NCBI GenBank assembly: GCA_963971535.1
Contig: OZ020589.1
Span: forward strand, 79,654,911 to 79,718,910
Length of the DNA stretch: 64,000 nucleotides
DNA from: Notolepis coatsorum
Taxonomy: Eukaryota; Chordata; Actinopteri; Aulopiformes; Paralepididae
Reading direction: 5' to 3'
The notes under the pieces were generated by a model that saw only the letters and a list, made by a program, of their open reading frames with translations, had not been told where the DNA came from and ran no database searches. Of this stretch, positions 21,901 through 33,990 are shown piece by piece. Numbering within the stretch: position 1 is the stretch's first letter; the number at the start of each line of letters is the position of its first letter. The position numbers were made by a program, and so were the translations under genes.

Positions 21901-22711
21901 TGTGAGGATTGGCCCGTTGCCGAACACACGCTTCTAGGTCAAGTACCAATTGCCGTCACGCACCTGTTGTTTGTTTGTAATCAGCGCTCCAGAGCCCTTC
22001 ATATACTCGGGTCTTTCTGTCAGTCGTTGTCGGGTCGTTTTGGATTACCACTGCTACTGCCTGTTCCCCCCGTTGTTTTGCCTCGTCTGTTTTTTCTTCA
22101 GGACGTCTATGGAAGTCGCCGCTGTTGTGTTTCTCTATCATCCGTTGGAGCTGTGCCTCGTTGCCCGCTTTGCGCATTTGCGCTTTGGTGAGTTTTTGGA
22201 ACGAACCTTTTGGATTCTCTGTTTTTGTGTGTTTGGATAACACTGAAGATTTGCCGTTTTTGTTTTGTACTGGACTCAGCTAAACTTGTGTGTTGGTAAC
22301 ACTGAAAATTAAGTCACGTGTGATTGTACTGGGCTCAGCTAAACTTGCATGTTGGTAACACTGAAGATAAAGTCACGTGTGATTATACTGGACTCAGCTA
22401 AGGAGGACTGGACTGCCTCTGTATTCCGTTGGCTTGTTTATTGACCACTCTCTCTCTCTCTCCGTTCCTCCCCGAGTTGGATCCTGGAGTAGCTGCAGAG
22501 CCACAGAGGCAGTGGCGCTACGCCGCTTCACCATCTCAATACCGGGACGATCTGCAGAGCCGCAGACACTCTGCCAAGAACATTCTCCCCTTTGTTGTTC
22601 TTATTGTTATTTCGCTCATTCCTGTTTCAGAAATAAATACGCCCTAGTCTTTGGCTACCTCTGAACTACCTGTCTGTGCCGTGCTGTTGGGGTCGGTTTC
22701 AAACCATAACA
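21901..22711 (+). mobile_element. 811-bp solo LTR with CTGTG target duplication
   Basis: It begins TGTGAGGATTGG and ends AACCATAACA. CTGTG lies at 21,896-21,900 and 22,712-22,716. The corresponding place in the right LTR (about 43,021-43,030, TGTGCTGTGAAGCC) has a single copy. An AATAAA at about 22,630 fits a polyadenylation signal. No internal retroviral sequence remains, so it arose by recombination between two LTRs. The superfamily cannot be told from the LTR alone. Open frames inside it are not supported as genes. Confidence 0.88.
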
Positions 22712-24319
22712 CTGTGAAGCCAGGAATGTGGTCACAGAGCGCTGACCTTGACAGAAGCAGAGGGAGAATGATGATGATATGATGTGTAAAACATATCCAC
22801 CAATGTATATGAGTACTGTATATACGGTATATGTCTGTATTGTACATGTATATATATATATATATATCTGTATATATCTGTATATATATATATATATATG
22901 TGTATATATATATATATATAGGTGTACAGGCTATTCCAATTGAAAGCCGGGACCCATGTAGAGGCAGATGGAATTCTAGGGGCTTTCCCAGCACAAAGAA
23001 ATCTATTACTCTCTCAGTTACAGTAACGGCTAGAAAGGGGAGGAGTGGTCATCTTTATGTGTTATGTGTTGATTGGCTGGTAGAATGACATCACTATGAC
23101 ATCACTGTATTTAGACCAATAGTAAAGAGGTCTTGATATGATACAAGACCGGTATATAAGTGACTTCTCCAGTCTTGACGAGTCAGATTTTTCAGTTTTT
23201 TTAAGCCAGGAAATGTCGAGCGGTGTATTGGGGCATGGCCTGGCAATTTTTCAGAGTGGCGTCCCTATGACAAGACTGTTTTTTTAGATGCTCTAAATCT
23301 TTTAAATGACAAAGAGAATTTTTGCTATGCTAAGAGAGAGATGTTTTGTTTTATACTCATTTTAACTGGATTGGACATTTTCAAGACAGAATCTTTGTAA
23401 CTTGCTTTTTCTAATTAAAATAACTTTGTTTAAATTCTTATTGAATTCGTGGACTGCTTTCCTCCGTGCCGTTCTATCACAATGTGCCGCGACGCTGGCC
23501 TCGCCCTGCTTTCATCTGAGGTAAAACGGTATAGCTATATTCTGGAAGCCATGCAGATTTAATCAATTGCTGGTTACTGCTTTTCAGCTAAAGTTATATA
23601 AAGGATATTATATATATGTATACTATTGACAGTAGTAATGCTTAGTTTCACTGTTTGTTGTTTGCAAGCGCCGGTAGCCACTGTGTTCGACGGGCTCCAT
23701 TGGGTTTGTGGGAAGCTGAGAGTCTCGCCACTGCAGGGCCGGATGATCGGTGGCCACGGATTGATGGGCCTGTCAAACTGATAAGGGGTTATGGGGCTTG
23801 CAAATGATTGTTAGTATGCCAATATTACACTATTAGCAGTAATAATACTTATTAAAAGAGTAGTAATATCATCAGGCTTACAAATGATTAGCATTACAGG
23901 CCTTTCCTCACAAATGAGGATAGTGGCGGTGACGGTGATGGTGATAATATAATTACTAGTGTTGTAGGCAAAGTAATATCATCAGGCTTTCAAATGATTA
24001 GCATTACAGGCCTTTCCTCACAAATGAGGATAGTGGCGGTGACGGTGATGGTGATAATAATATTATTATTATTATAGGCAAAAGAGTTCTCCCAGACATA
24101 CATTCGGTTTATTACAAACAAAGAAGAGGTTAACAACTCTTCTATGCTTATATTTCATATCAACTGGATATAACTAACTAGTGACTATGAAGTAAGTGTG
24201 ATAGAAATAGTAATTGACCCGAGAACTTAGCACCTCACTGGGGGATATCGGGTGGCCACAGGGTTATATCTCGAGTAAGTGACCTGAGATAGATAGAGAC
24301 AACCCATCGGCATTCAACA

Positions 24320-24344
24320 TGGCGTCCCTGAGTTCGGGCTGAGA
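24320..24344 (+). promoter_or_regulatory. Primer-binding site resembling tRNA-Asn 3' end
   Basis: Directly after the LTR: TGGCGTCCCTGAGTTCGGGC. The first 11 bases are complementary to the 3' end of vertebrate tRNA-Asn including CCA, with partial agreement afterwards (GGGCT). The tRNA identity comes from memory of tRNA sequences; position and the TGG start are seen directly. Confidence 0.65.
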
Positions 24345-24639
24345 TTGGTATGAGATACAGCCAAATAAAATAAACTAGAAATATTGATAACAGAGAACCC
24401 TGAAATGAACAGATTACAAAAGTGAGTTTAAACCTTACTTGAATGTGCTCTTATCAGCACCTAGGGAGCTAAAACCTTCCGCTTTAGAATACGCCAGACA
24501 AGGGATATTGATCTGTATGGCCCTCAGTGGAAAGCAGTGGCAAATTAAAAGGCAATCTGCGTTTGTGTAAAGAAAACCCTCTCTCTAAATGTCTGGCAGT
24601 TTAGAGAGACATCAGCGCAGCCATACAGGCTGGCATAGG
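24345..24639 (+). other. Leader of the large element, non-coding
   Basis: AT-rich leader between primer-binding site and the first minisatellite. No frame of note. Direct words GGGAGCTAAAACCTTCCGC and TCTCTCTAAATGTCTGGCAG are unique in the window. Confidence 0.5.
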
Positions 24640-25097
24640 AGGCTACCTAGCCGGAGACTACAGGAGGCTACATAGCCTGAGTCTACAGGAGGCTACCTAG
24701 CCGGAGACTACAGGAGGCTACCTAGCCGGAGTCTACAGGAGGCTACATAGCCGGAGTCTACAGGAGGCTACCTAGCCGGAGACTACAGGAGGCTACCTAG
24801 CCGGAATCTACAAGAGGCTACATAGCCGGAGTCTACAGGAGGCTACCTAGCCGGAGACTACAGGAGGCTACCTAGCCGGAGACTACAGGAGGCTACATAG
24901 CCCGAGTCTACAGGAGGCTACCTAGCCGGAGACTACAGGAGGCTACCTAGCCCGAGACTACAGGAGGCTACCTAGCCGGAGACTACAGGAGGCTACCTAG
25001 CCGGAGACTACAGGAGGCTACCTAGCCGGAGACTACAGCAGGCTACCTAGCCCGAGACTACAGGAGGCTACATAGCCCGAGTCTACAGGAGGCTACA
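24640..25097. repeat. 25-bp minisatellite, about 18 copies
   Basis: Unit GGAGGCTACCTAGCCGGAGA plus CTACA, with variants CATAGCC and GTCTACA. The step of 25 bp is exact over most copies (for example 24,661 to 24,686). Confidence 0.95.
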
Positions 25098-25440
25098 AGC
25101 CAGAGCTAATTGATGGCTAACTAGCCAAGAGCTAACAAGAGCTCACAACAGGCTAACAAGCCAGAGCTAATTGATGGCTAACTAGCCAAGAGCTAACAAG
25201 AGCTCACAACAGGCTAACAAGCCAGAGCTAATTGATGGCTAACTAGCCAAGAGCTAACAAGAGCTCACAACAGGCTAACAAGCCAGAGCTAATTGATGGC
25301 TAACTAGCCAAGAGCTAACAAGAGCTCACAATAGGCTAACAAGCCAGAGCTAATTGATGGCTAGCTAGCCAAGAGCTAACAAGAGCTCACAACAGGCTAA
25401 CAAGCCAGAGCTCACAACAGGCTAACAAGCCAGAGCTCAC
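25098..25440. repeat. 61-bp minisatellite, about 5 copies
   Basis: Unit GGCTAACAAGCCAGAGCTAA, TTGATGGCTAACTAGCCAAG, AGCTAACAAGAGCTCACAAC, A. Starts at 25,152 and 25,213 define the period. Related partial copies return at about 26,125-26,280. Confidence 0.93.
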
Positions 25441-26280
25441 AGCCGGCTACCAAGCCAGAGCTAACAAGAGATCACAACTGGCTACCAAGCCAGAGCTAAC
25501 AGAAGCTAACAGCTGGCTACCAAACCAGAGCTAACAGAAGCTAACAGCTGGCTACCAAGCCAGAGCTAACAGAAGCTAACAGCTGGCTACCAAGCTAGAG
25601 CTAACAGAAGCTAACAGCTGGCTACCAAGCCAGAGCTAACAGAAGCTAACAGCTGGCTACCAAGCCAGAGCTAACATAAGCGAACAGCTGGCTACCAAGC
25701 CAGAGCTAACAGAAGCTAACAGCTGGCTACCAAGCCAGAGCTAACAGAAGCTAACAGCTGGCTACCAAGCCAGAGCTAACAGAAGCTAACAGCTGGCTAC
25801 CAAGCCAGAGCTAACAGAAGCTAACAGCTGGCTACCAAGCCAGAGCTAACAGAAGCTAACAGCTGGCTACCAAGCCAGAGCTAACAGAAGCTAACAGCTG
25901 GCTACCAAGCCAGAGCTAACAGAAGCTAACAGCTGGCTACCAAGCCAGAGCTAACAGAAGCTAACAGCTGGCTACCAAGCCAGAGCTAACAGAAGCTAAC
26001 AGCTGGCTACCAAGCCGGAGCTAACAGGAAGTGAACTGGCCCTAGCCAGACACGAGCTAACAGCCGGCTACCAAGCCAGAGCTAACAGGAAGTGAACTGG
26101 CCCTAGCCAGACACGAGTCTACAGCCGGCTACCAAGCCAGAGCTAATTGATGGCTAACTAGCCAAGAGCTAACAAGAGCTCACAACAGGCTAACAAGCCA
26201 GAGCTAATCGATGTCTAACTAGCCAAGAGCTAATTGAAGGCTAACTAGCCAGAGCTAACATCAGGCTAAATAGCTGGAGC
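25441..26280. repeat. 35-bp minisatellite, about 16 copies, plus mixed repeats
   Basis: Unit CCAGAGCTAACAGAAGCTAA, CAGCTGGCTACCAAG, highly uniform from about 25,470 to 26,020. Then come mixed units with GGAAGTGAACTGGCCCTAGC and pieces of the 61-bp repeat. It merges with the 15-bp repeat that begins near 26,285. Confidence 0.93.
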
Positions 26281-26284
26281 TAAC

Positions 26285-28244
26285 AGCAGACGCTAGCTCA
26301 GAAGAAGCTGGCGCAGAAGATGCTAGCTCATAAGAAGCTGGTGCAGCAGACGCTAGCTCAGAAGAAGCTGGCGCAGAAGATGCTAGCTCATAAGAAGCTG
26401 GCACAGCAGACGCTAGCTCATCAGAAGCTGGCACATGAGACGCTAGCTCAGGAGAAGCTAGCACAAGAGATGCTAGCTCAAGAGGAGCTGGCGCAGAAGA
26501 AGCTAGCTCAAGAGAAGCTAGCACAGAGGATGCTAGCACAGCAGATGCTAGTGCAACAGACGCTAGCTCAGGAGAAGCTGGCGCAGAAGAAGCTAGCTCA
26601 AGAGAAGATAGCACAACAGATGCTAGCGCATCAGACGCTAGCTCAAGAGAAGCTAGCACAAGAGATGCTAGCTCAGGAGAAGCTAGCACAACAGATGTTA
26701 GCGTAACAGACGCTAGCTCAAGAGAAGCTAGCACAAGAGAAGCTAGCACAAGAGATGCTAGCACGGAAGACGCTAGCACAGCAGATGCTAGTGCAACAGA
26801 CGCTAGCTCAGGAGAAGCTGGCGCAACCGACGCTAGCTCAGGAGAAGCTAGCACAAGAGACGCTAGCTCAGGAGAAGCTGGCGCAACCGACGCTAGCTCA
26901 AGAGAAGCTAGCACAAGAGAAGCTAGCACAAGAGATGCTAGCACAGGAGATGCTAGCACAGAAGATGCTAGCCCATGAGACGCTAGCTCAACAGAAGCTA
27001 GCTCAAAAAAAGTGGGCACAGAAGATGCTAGCACAGAAGAAGCTAGCACAAGAGACGCTAGCTCATGAGAAGCTGGCACAGCAGACGCTAGCTCATGAGA
27101 AGCTGGCACATGAGACGCTAGCTCAGGAGAAGCTAGCACAAGAGATGCTAGCTCAAGAGAAGCTGGCGCAGAAGAAGCTAGCTCAAGAGAACCTAGCACA
27201 GAGGATGCTAGCACAGCAGATGCTAGTCAAGTGCAACAGACGCTAGCTCAGGAGAAGCTGGCGCAGAAGAAGCTAGCTCAAGAGAAGCTAGCACAACAGA
27301 TGCTAGCGCATCAGACGCTAGCTCAAGAGAAGCTAGCACAAGAGATGCTAGCTCAGGAGAAGCTAGCACAACAGATGCTAGCGCAACAGACGCTAGCTCA
27401 AGAGAAGCTAGCACAAGAGAAGCTAGCACAAGAGATGCTAGCACGGAAGACGCTAGCACAGCAGATGCTAGTGCAACAGACGCTAGCTCAGGAGAAGCTA
27501 GCTCAGGAGAAGCTGGCACAGCGGACGCTAGCCCATGAGACGCTAGCTCAGCAGATGCTAGCTCATGAGAAGCAGGCACAGGTAGCTCAGAAGAAGCTGG
27601 TGCAGCAGATGCTAGCTCATGAGAAGCTGGCGCAGCAGATGCTAGCTCAGGAGATGCTAGCACAGGAGACTCTAGCTCGCATGTTGAGACATCTCAAAAG
27701 ACTGGAGATCCCCAAAAGGGCCTCAATGGCCCAAATGATGGAAATAGAAGTAAGGACCCCCGGTCAAGATCCAGGGGATAACATGGTGGAGAAACGAATC
27801 CCACAGGTGCGAGACGGGAGCATGTCTCTCACTGTTGCAGCAGGATCAGTCATGCATGGAGCACCTATGCAAGGATCATGCTTACTGCTTGAAAAGCTAT
27901 TCATAGGTGTCCCAGGGGGTAACCTACTGGCAGCCCGATGCGCAGCATGGTCACAAGACCAGTTACGTATCGAATGTATGCTGTATGACCAAGTCAAAAT
28001 GCTATCTAACAACAAACACAACAAAGGGGAAAGGAAAGGGGAGAACCCGCGAGATGAGAAGGCTCAACTCCGGCCTCCCAAAGCCTAGCAACAGCCACCA
28101 GCTAAGGCTAGAACAAGGAAAACGGAGTCTTCCGACATCAAATACCTCTCTGCAGACGATTGGGGGGCACTAACCCCAGAGCAGCAAGCAGAGATGAGGG
28201 CAAAAAGGGAGGAATTCAAAGCCCGGAAGGAAAAACATCAATAG
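26285..28244 (+). pseudogene. Gag-like frame with a huge pentapeptide repeat, broken in three places
   Basis: From about 26,285 to 27,690 a 15-bp unit (GCTAGCTCAAGAGAA type, about 93 copies) encodes LAQEK/LAQEM/LAQKK-like pentapeptides. It runs in frame into a unique region reading MLRHLKRLEIPKRASM, then LLLEKLFIGVPGGNLLAARC and finally KYLSADDWGALTPEQQAEM. That last motif recalls the linker near the end of Copia-type Gag proteins (weak, from memory). Breaks: a CAA to TAA change at 26,704, a 4-base insertion near 27,227 that shifts the frame, and a TAG at 28,086. It ends with TAG at 28,242. Position after the primer-binding site fits gag of the large element. Both strands of the repeat are open, so openness alone is not evidence of coding; the unique tail is the better evidence. 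Confidence 0.45.
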
Positions 28245-28730
28245 TATCCTTACCTTCTGGGGCCCTGACACATGACACTCGAGCAAGTGCAAACTGCACT
28301 TGACATTCAGCTCATCTGTCGAGAGGAATAATATATAGTGTTATTGTCATTTAGGAAGAAACATGACATAGAATACTACATTCATTTTGTATACATTTTA
28401 AGTATACTATGTAAAGATGTCTGTCTTTTCTCTAAACCAGAGTAAGGAGGACGAAAGAATTTGTAATCTATTTCATTCAAGGCAAAGGGGATTTCCTGAC
28501 AGTAACTATTTGGTAGGTTACACCCGTACCAACCATATCAGCTGCATGAGATGTACACTCACCAGCGCCTATGGATAAAAATTGAGACTCTGCAAACTCT
28601 CATCAAGCTTAGCACCTTGACGCGGGGGGACAGAGCGAGCATCAGGGTCTCTATATCCGACGGGCCTATCAGATTTGTGGGGACTTGGAAGCTTCAGCAT
28701 ACAGGACGCTGTGGTGCTTAGGCCGAAGAA
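28245..28730 (+). other. Non-coding interior of the large element
   Basis: No gene recognised. The sequence changes character near 28,715-28,730, where Gypsy coding text begins (AAGAATAAGAAAGACACACC). A protease or reverse transcriptase would be expected here in an intact element and is absent. Confidence 0.5.
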
Positions 28731-29159
28731 TAAGAAAGACACACCGATAGATATCAGACACTATCACTCCATGCAAGAGGAGCTGAGTGTTCAGGACGAA
28801 ATCGTCTTCAGAGGAGAGAGAGTTGTGATTCCAGAAACAATCCGAAGCGACATCACCCGCCGCATACACTCTACTCACCTGGGAGTAGAGGAGTGTCTCA
28901 GACGGGCGAGAGAATATGTCTACTGGCCAGGAATGACCGAGCAGATCAGGACAGCCATATCCAAGTGCGACATCTGCAGATCAATGGACACAAAGCAGCA
29001 GAAAGAGACACTGCACTCACACGAGGTGCCGAGCAGGCCATGGGCCAAGGTGGGGACAGACTTGTTTACCCATAACAACATTGATTACCTACTGACAGTT
29101 GACTACTATTCTAATTTTTGGGAGGTCGACCATTTACCAGACACAAAATCGAGTACGGT
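28731..29159 (+). mobile_element. Left copy of a duplicated 429-bp Gypsy integrase segment
   Basis: Encodes DTPIDIRHYHSMQEELSVQD, the zinc-binding part HSTHLGVEECLRRAREYVYW and CDICRSMDTK, and the first catalytic region VGTDLF. It is colinear with 38,721-39,149 at a constant offset of 9,990 bases, with no indel and two mismatches that I could see (28,892 and 29,143). The frame is broken at 29,160 where the BEL LTR starts. Confidence 0.9.
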
Positions 29160-30572
29160 TGTAACTGAGGGGTACAATTCCCTGACTGTATTGTTAGATA
29201 TGATACTTACTACCACTACCTCTTGTACTTTAGACTCTGGCCACCCAGTACTAGGTATAAATAATTATGATAAACACTCCCACCTGATGAAACGGATCCA
29301 ACACAAATGTACCAAGTCGAAAGTCTGCGTTTAATAATAATACATAGCAAAAGGTATGTACAACGATCACTTAATTACATTTATGATTTGAAATAGTATG
29401 CACTTTTATGGCAAATGAGTATTCGTAGGTAGATCAATATCGAATGTCCAATCTCTGATTGCGCAGGAAGCAAATATACAACCTGGAATATTTAGGGAAC
29501 AATAGCAATGATACTTGAATGATTATATAGCTGGATACACTAGGGGAAGGTTCCGACTGCTTGTAGGACAGCTGGAGGGGGGGGGTAGAGTCTGGCTGTA
29601 TCCCGTCTGGCCGAGGGTATCCTGGGAGAGCCCACAGTCGTGCGACCCGGTGCCCAGCGATCCTCGATCCACAGATGAAAGCAGTTGGACTCTCTGTGGC
29701 CGGCGTCCTCCGGTCCACGATGGAGAGACGTGAGGCGACCTCGTCGTGTAGAGCGTCTTCTCACCTGTCGTCCTCTCCGGGGGGGGTATTTCCAACACAC
29801 CGCAGTGTTGGCCTTTATCCATAGAATAATCAAAGTACTCAAAGCATAATCCAAGCCGGGGAAGGCTAGCCGTCGTCGGTAGAATAATCCAATATACAGG
29901 TCCACTCGCTCTTTGGCCTGGAGCTCCTCGGGTGCAGCTTCACGTGGGGTCAACCACCCTGGATAAGCGTCCAGCTGATGCCCGAAACGATGGGGGTGCT
30001 GATTACTATAGAACTCTTACCGCACGAGGCACTACATATGAATAGACTATTATTAGCTTAATAGAATACGTCCAACTCGACGATATAGTGCCAAATATGA
30101 CTATTCAAATATTAATATACACGATGTCTCAATGCCGATACTGGGCCGAATTGGCCTTACTGCCCACACGTGGTTCACGGGAGAGGCTTTTGCGTCTGTC
30201 ACTCTGTTGGAGGGTAAGGAACTGGACTAAAAAGAAAGCTCTACTTTAATAGCGCAGTATATATATATACGCACTATGAACAAATAGTACCATTAGTGGT
30301 GCGGTAGACATATTCCTACGCGGAACTAGGACTTGTCCATACATGTTGAGCGGTACGATTGAACCTGGTCTGAGGGGGTATGGCGACCTGGCACCAAGGT
30401 CTCGTCCAATGGTAGAATGGAGACTATTATGGGATGTTCAGTAGACTAGAAGGGATATTCAATGCATATTGTACAAGGAATATACAAGGGATATCAGGGG
30501 ATATACAAATACAATTAAATATATATATATAAATAAATATATATATTCGGTTTAATCTGATCCTTCAGAACA
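29160..30572 (-). repeat. 3' LTR of the BEL element
   Basis: Plus-strand ends TGTAACTGAGG and CCTTCAGAACA. It nearly equals 37,314-38,720; differences include the G-run length near 29,577, CACGATG versus CACAATG, and a TA-repeat length near 30,262. An ATAAA-rich region near 30,520 and TATATAT runs may carry its signals; none is decisive. Confidence 0.9.
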
Positions 30573-30583
30573 GCCGCCCCCTA
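30573..30583 (-). promoter_or_regulatory. Polypurine tract of the BEL element
   Basis: On the minus strand AGGGGGCGGC directly precedes the LTR start TGTTCTGAAGG. It would prime plus-strand DNA synthesis. Short, and interrupted by one C. Confidence 0.6.
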
Positions 30584-30667
30584 ATTGGTCCCAACCCAAT
30601 TAGTTAAGCAGAGACAGATTAACCGCACTGTCTACCACTCAAGGGTTCGCTGTAAGGGTCAGTCAAC

Positions 30668-33600
30668 TCACAAAGTCATAGGGTCATGGTCATCATCGAT
30701 TGTGTCTGGGAGTCGGGGCAGTTCTATGAGCCTCGCCACAGGACGGGTGTAAATGCGCCCCTGGACGAGTACTTCAGCTGCTCGGACCTTGCCATCGGCA
30801 CCGGTGATCACTTTGCTTACGCGGCCAGCCGGCCACATAGCTCTGGGAAGTGACTGGTCAATAATCATGACGACTGTTCCTTCCGTCAAATTGTCTCTCT
30901 TTTACCCACTTCTGGCGGGTCTGTAGAGACGGTAGGTAGTGCAGTAGGAAACTGCTCCAAAACTTGTCGGCTAATACTTGGCTGTACCTCCACATTCGTC
31001 GGCCGTTCGCTTCTTCAGGCCGGTACATTGTCTGGGGTAACGCGGGATCTAGCCGCCCCATCAGGAGGGTGTTGGGGGTGACTGGGTCGACATCTGCTAC
31101 ATCACTGGAGACGTAGCCGAGGGGCTTTGAGTTCAATACTCCCTCAATCTCCGTGAGGACTGTCATTAGGACTTCTTCCGCCACAGTCTGGGCCCCAAGT
31201 ACTGCGTACAGGGCTGTCTTTATAGAACGTACTTCTCGTTCCCAAGTTCCACCGAAGTGGGGTGCGTTTGGGGGGTTGAATTGGAAGTCAATCTGGGCTG
31301 GAGCGAGGTGGGTCTTAAGTTCTGGGCCCATAGCTTGGAAGCTCTCCTTCAGCTCTCTTTCTCCGCCTTTGAAGTTTGTCCTGTGATCGGACAATAATGT
31401 AGACGGTTTTCCTTTCCGTGATGTGAATCTTCGGAAGGCCATAAGGAATGAGTCTGCGCTCATGGTCGGAAGGAGCTCGATATGTATCGCTCTGGTGGTC
31501 ATGCATTTGAATACAATACCCCACCGCTTCTCGGTGCCTCTTCCTTTCTTTATGTGCAGCGGGCCAAAACAGTCCATGCCTGTTGAGTGGAATGGCTTGT
31601 CGCCGAGTCGGAGGCGACATGGAGGTAGGTCAGCCATCCGTGGTATGCTGGGCTGCGTGCGGCACTTTCGGCAGTCTAGACAGGTTCGCTGGAAGCGTCG
31701 CACCGTCTCTCTTCCTTGAAGTATCCAGTAACGACGTCTGATTTCCGCGAAGACTCTCTCTGCTCCTGCGTGGTGTACATCCTCGTCGTATTTCTTTATA
31801 ATCAGCTCTGTGACCTTGTGTCGGCTGTTCAATACGATCGGGTACTTAATGTCATCCGGTAAATTGGGGGCTCTCCGCAGGCGACCACCCACTCTGATGA
31901 GGGTATGTGTGTCACTCTCGGGGGCCAGATGAATCAATCTGCTGTCTGATGGGACGGGCTTTCCTCCCTGTAGACAGTCTAGTTCATCGGGGAACGAGTC
32001 TCTCTGGGCTCGTTGCAGTAGAAGCAGTTCTGCTTCCTCGTAGTCAGCTGCTGACATATCAGCGGGGGACTTAATCTCTGGGTGGTGCCGCAGGAATGTC
32101 CGTTGCTGCGCACTCTCTATGGTAATGCAATCGTCTATGTTGGGGTCTGCGGAGACAACAGTGCTCAATCCACAGAACATGGGTTTCTTATTCTCAGCCT
32201 CCTCGTCACTTGCTTCCCTCGGGGTGGGCGTGGGCCAATCTCCTTCCGGGAGCTTGAGGAATGCTGGTCCGTCACTGTAGATGTTATGACGGGTTAAGTC
32301 ATCTAGGGACATTCCCCGGGTGATGACGTCAGCTGGGTTGTGTTTTGTATCAACATAGCGCCAGTTTGCTTCTCCGGTTAACTCTCCGGTTAACTCTTGA
32401 ATCTCAGTGACTCTGACTCCCACGAAGACTTTGTATTTGCATGAATCCGATTTGATCCAGGCGAGTACTGTCGTGGAATCTGACCACAGGATTGTTCTAT
32501 GCACCGGAATGGTGAGCTCACGTTGGATGAGCGTGGCTAGATGCGCTCCTGCGAGGGCTGCGCAGAGCTCTAGACGTGGGATAGACTGTTGCTTGCGTGG
32601 GGCTATTCTCGAGCGGGCGAGGATGAATGCTGTGTAGATCTCTCCCCCCTCTTCTTGGGCCCGCAAGTAGGCTACTGATCCGTAGGCGACCTCGGAGGCG
32701 TCACTGAAGACGTGTAGATCCATTTTACATGTCTCTGGCCTCAGCGTGGGTGGGAAGTAGCTTCGGCGTATATTAACGCCTGGGAGTGAGTGGAGTTCCA
32801 TCTCCCACTCTCTCCAGGTGGATGCAAGGTGTGCGGGAATGGGGTCGTCCCAGCCCTGGTCCTTGTCCCACAATGCTCGTACAATCATCTTTGCCCTGGT
32901 GGTGTACGGTAGTATACATCCTAACGGGTCATATTGTCGGGCGAGTGTTCTGTACACACTCCGTCTGGTGGTCGGTATTGCCGTCGACCTTCCCTGCTCC
33001 GTGGTCAGGGGTTTGTGTCTATAGTGGAGCGAATCTGTTTTGAAGCGCCACACTAGTCCTAGTGTCATCTCTTGGGCTTCTCCTGGGATTGTGGCCATCC
33101 AGGTCTCGTTGCTCGCTGCCTTGTCCTCGGAGGAGAGGCTGCGCAGTACGTGCGGATCGCTGCTGGCCCACTGCCTGAGATCAAAGCCGCCTTTGATCAG
33201 AGAGGCGCGGAGTTTAAGTAGGAGAGCCTCGGCTTCTTCCTGGGTCGAAACGCTTTGTAGACAGTTATCTACGTAGAAGCTGTTCTTCACACTGTGTCGG
33301 ACCTCTTCGTCCGCTGCTGGGTCCTCTGCGACATGTCTCTGTAGTGCAAATGTAGCACAGCATGGGCTGCATGTAGTTCCGAAAGGGAGGACTTCCCATT
33401 GGTAGATGGCTGGGTGCTCATCTCCTGGCCTCTCTCTCCATAGGAACCGCAACAGGGGCTTGTCCTCCTCTACTAATCTCACCTGCAGGAACATCCCTTT
33501 GATATCCCCGCTGATAGCCACCTTGTCCTGGCGGAAGCGGAGTAGTACGCCTAGTAGGGAGGGGCCGAGTGTAGGACCGGGCAATAGTTCTTTATTCAGA

Positions 33601-33990
33601 TTTTGGGATCCGATCTGGTAGCTGCAGTTAAACACGATGCGGTCTTTGCCGTTGTGATGAACCTTGTGGTGGGGCACGTACCACGATTCAGTCGTCTGGT
33701 CGGCCTCTTTAATGTCAATCTTTGTGACGTGTCCCGCTGTGATGAGCTTCTCAATCTCAGCGCGGTATACACTTTCTTGGGCGGGGTCCTTGGCTAAGCG
33801 CCGCTCTGTGTTTAGTAGGTACCGCTCTGTGGCGTCTTTCTTTGCGTGAAAGGTAGGCATCCCTTCCCGCCGCAGGAGTGGCGTGGCGTATCTCAACACG
33901 CCGCTGACTGGGACTCTCTTTGTTCCCGTCTCGAGGAGGTTAATGGCGTAGATGTCGTCTTTAGAGCGAATGTCTTTCTTTTCGTTCTTA
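30668..33990 (-). pseudogene. BEL/Pao pol: reverse transcriptase, RNase H, integrase
   Basis: Minus-strand frame (main part 30,858-33,899, open upstream to about 33,990) encoding in order: the reverse transcriptase with GDIKGMFLQV, LPFGTTCSPCCA and the active-site box YVDN near residue 210; the BEL RNase H with FSDASEVAYGSVAY; a zinc-binding HHAGAERVF...CLDCRKC; the integrase core with MDCFGP, LLSDHRTNF and WEREVRS; and a C-terminal domain ending in the separate frame 30,668-30,889 (VARLIELPRLP). That last frame is offset, and the change falls in a short GA run near 30,889-30,895, fitting loss of two bases. Upstream the frame is also offset by one from the gag-protease frame near 33,988. YVDN is normal for fish BEL elements as I recall them. 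Confidence 0.85.

Larger units (their letters stand above)
20155..24319 (+). repeat. Left LTR of the large element, interrupted twice
   Basis: It aligns with 42,751-44,615 after removing 20,360-21,829 (hAT plus one target copy) and 21,901-22,716 (solo LTR plus one target copy). Promoter-like parts: CCAAT at 23,116-23,120 and TATATAA at 23,153-23,159, placing a likely start near 23,185. ATTAAA at 23,414-23,419 could serve as polyadenylation signal. Two copies of a roughly 100-bp repeat (ATCATCAGGCTTACAAATGA and on) lie near 23,868 and 23,970; the right LTR has three. Confidence 0.88.

Noticed and set aside
21859..22243. Frames of about 95-110 codons in the solo LTR
   Set aside because: Competing frames on both strands, no motif, and the region is bounded as an LTR.
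22800..22925. Hydrophobic tyrosine/isoleucine frame (YIYIYIYI)
   Set aside because: Translation of a TATA-type microsatellite in the LTR.
24640..26280. Regular direct repeats that might suggest a CRISPR array
   Set aside because: Units are contiguous without unique spacers, the genome is vertebrate, and no cas genes are present.
26261..27663. Long minus-strand frames rich in LASSVLASLELAS across the 15-bp repeat
   Set aside because: They are the antisense of the pentapeptide repeat. The unit simply lacks stops on both strands, and there is no unique coding tail on that strand.
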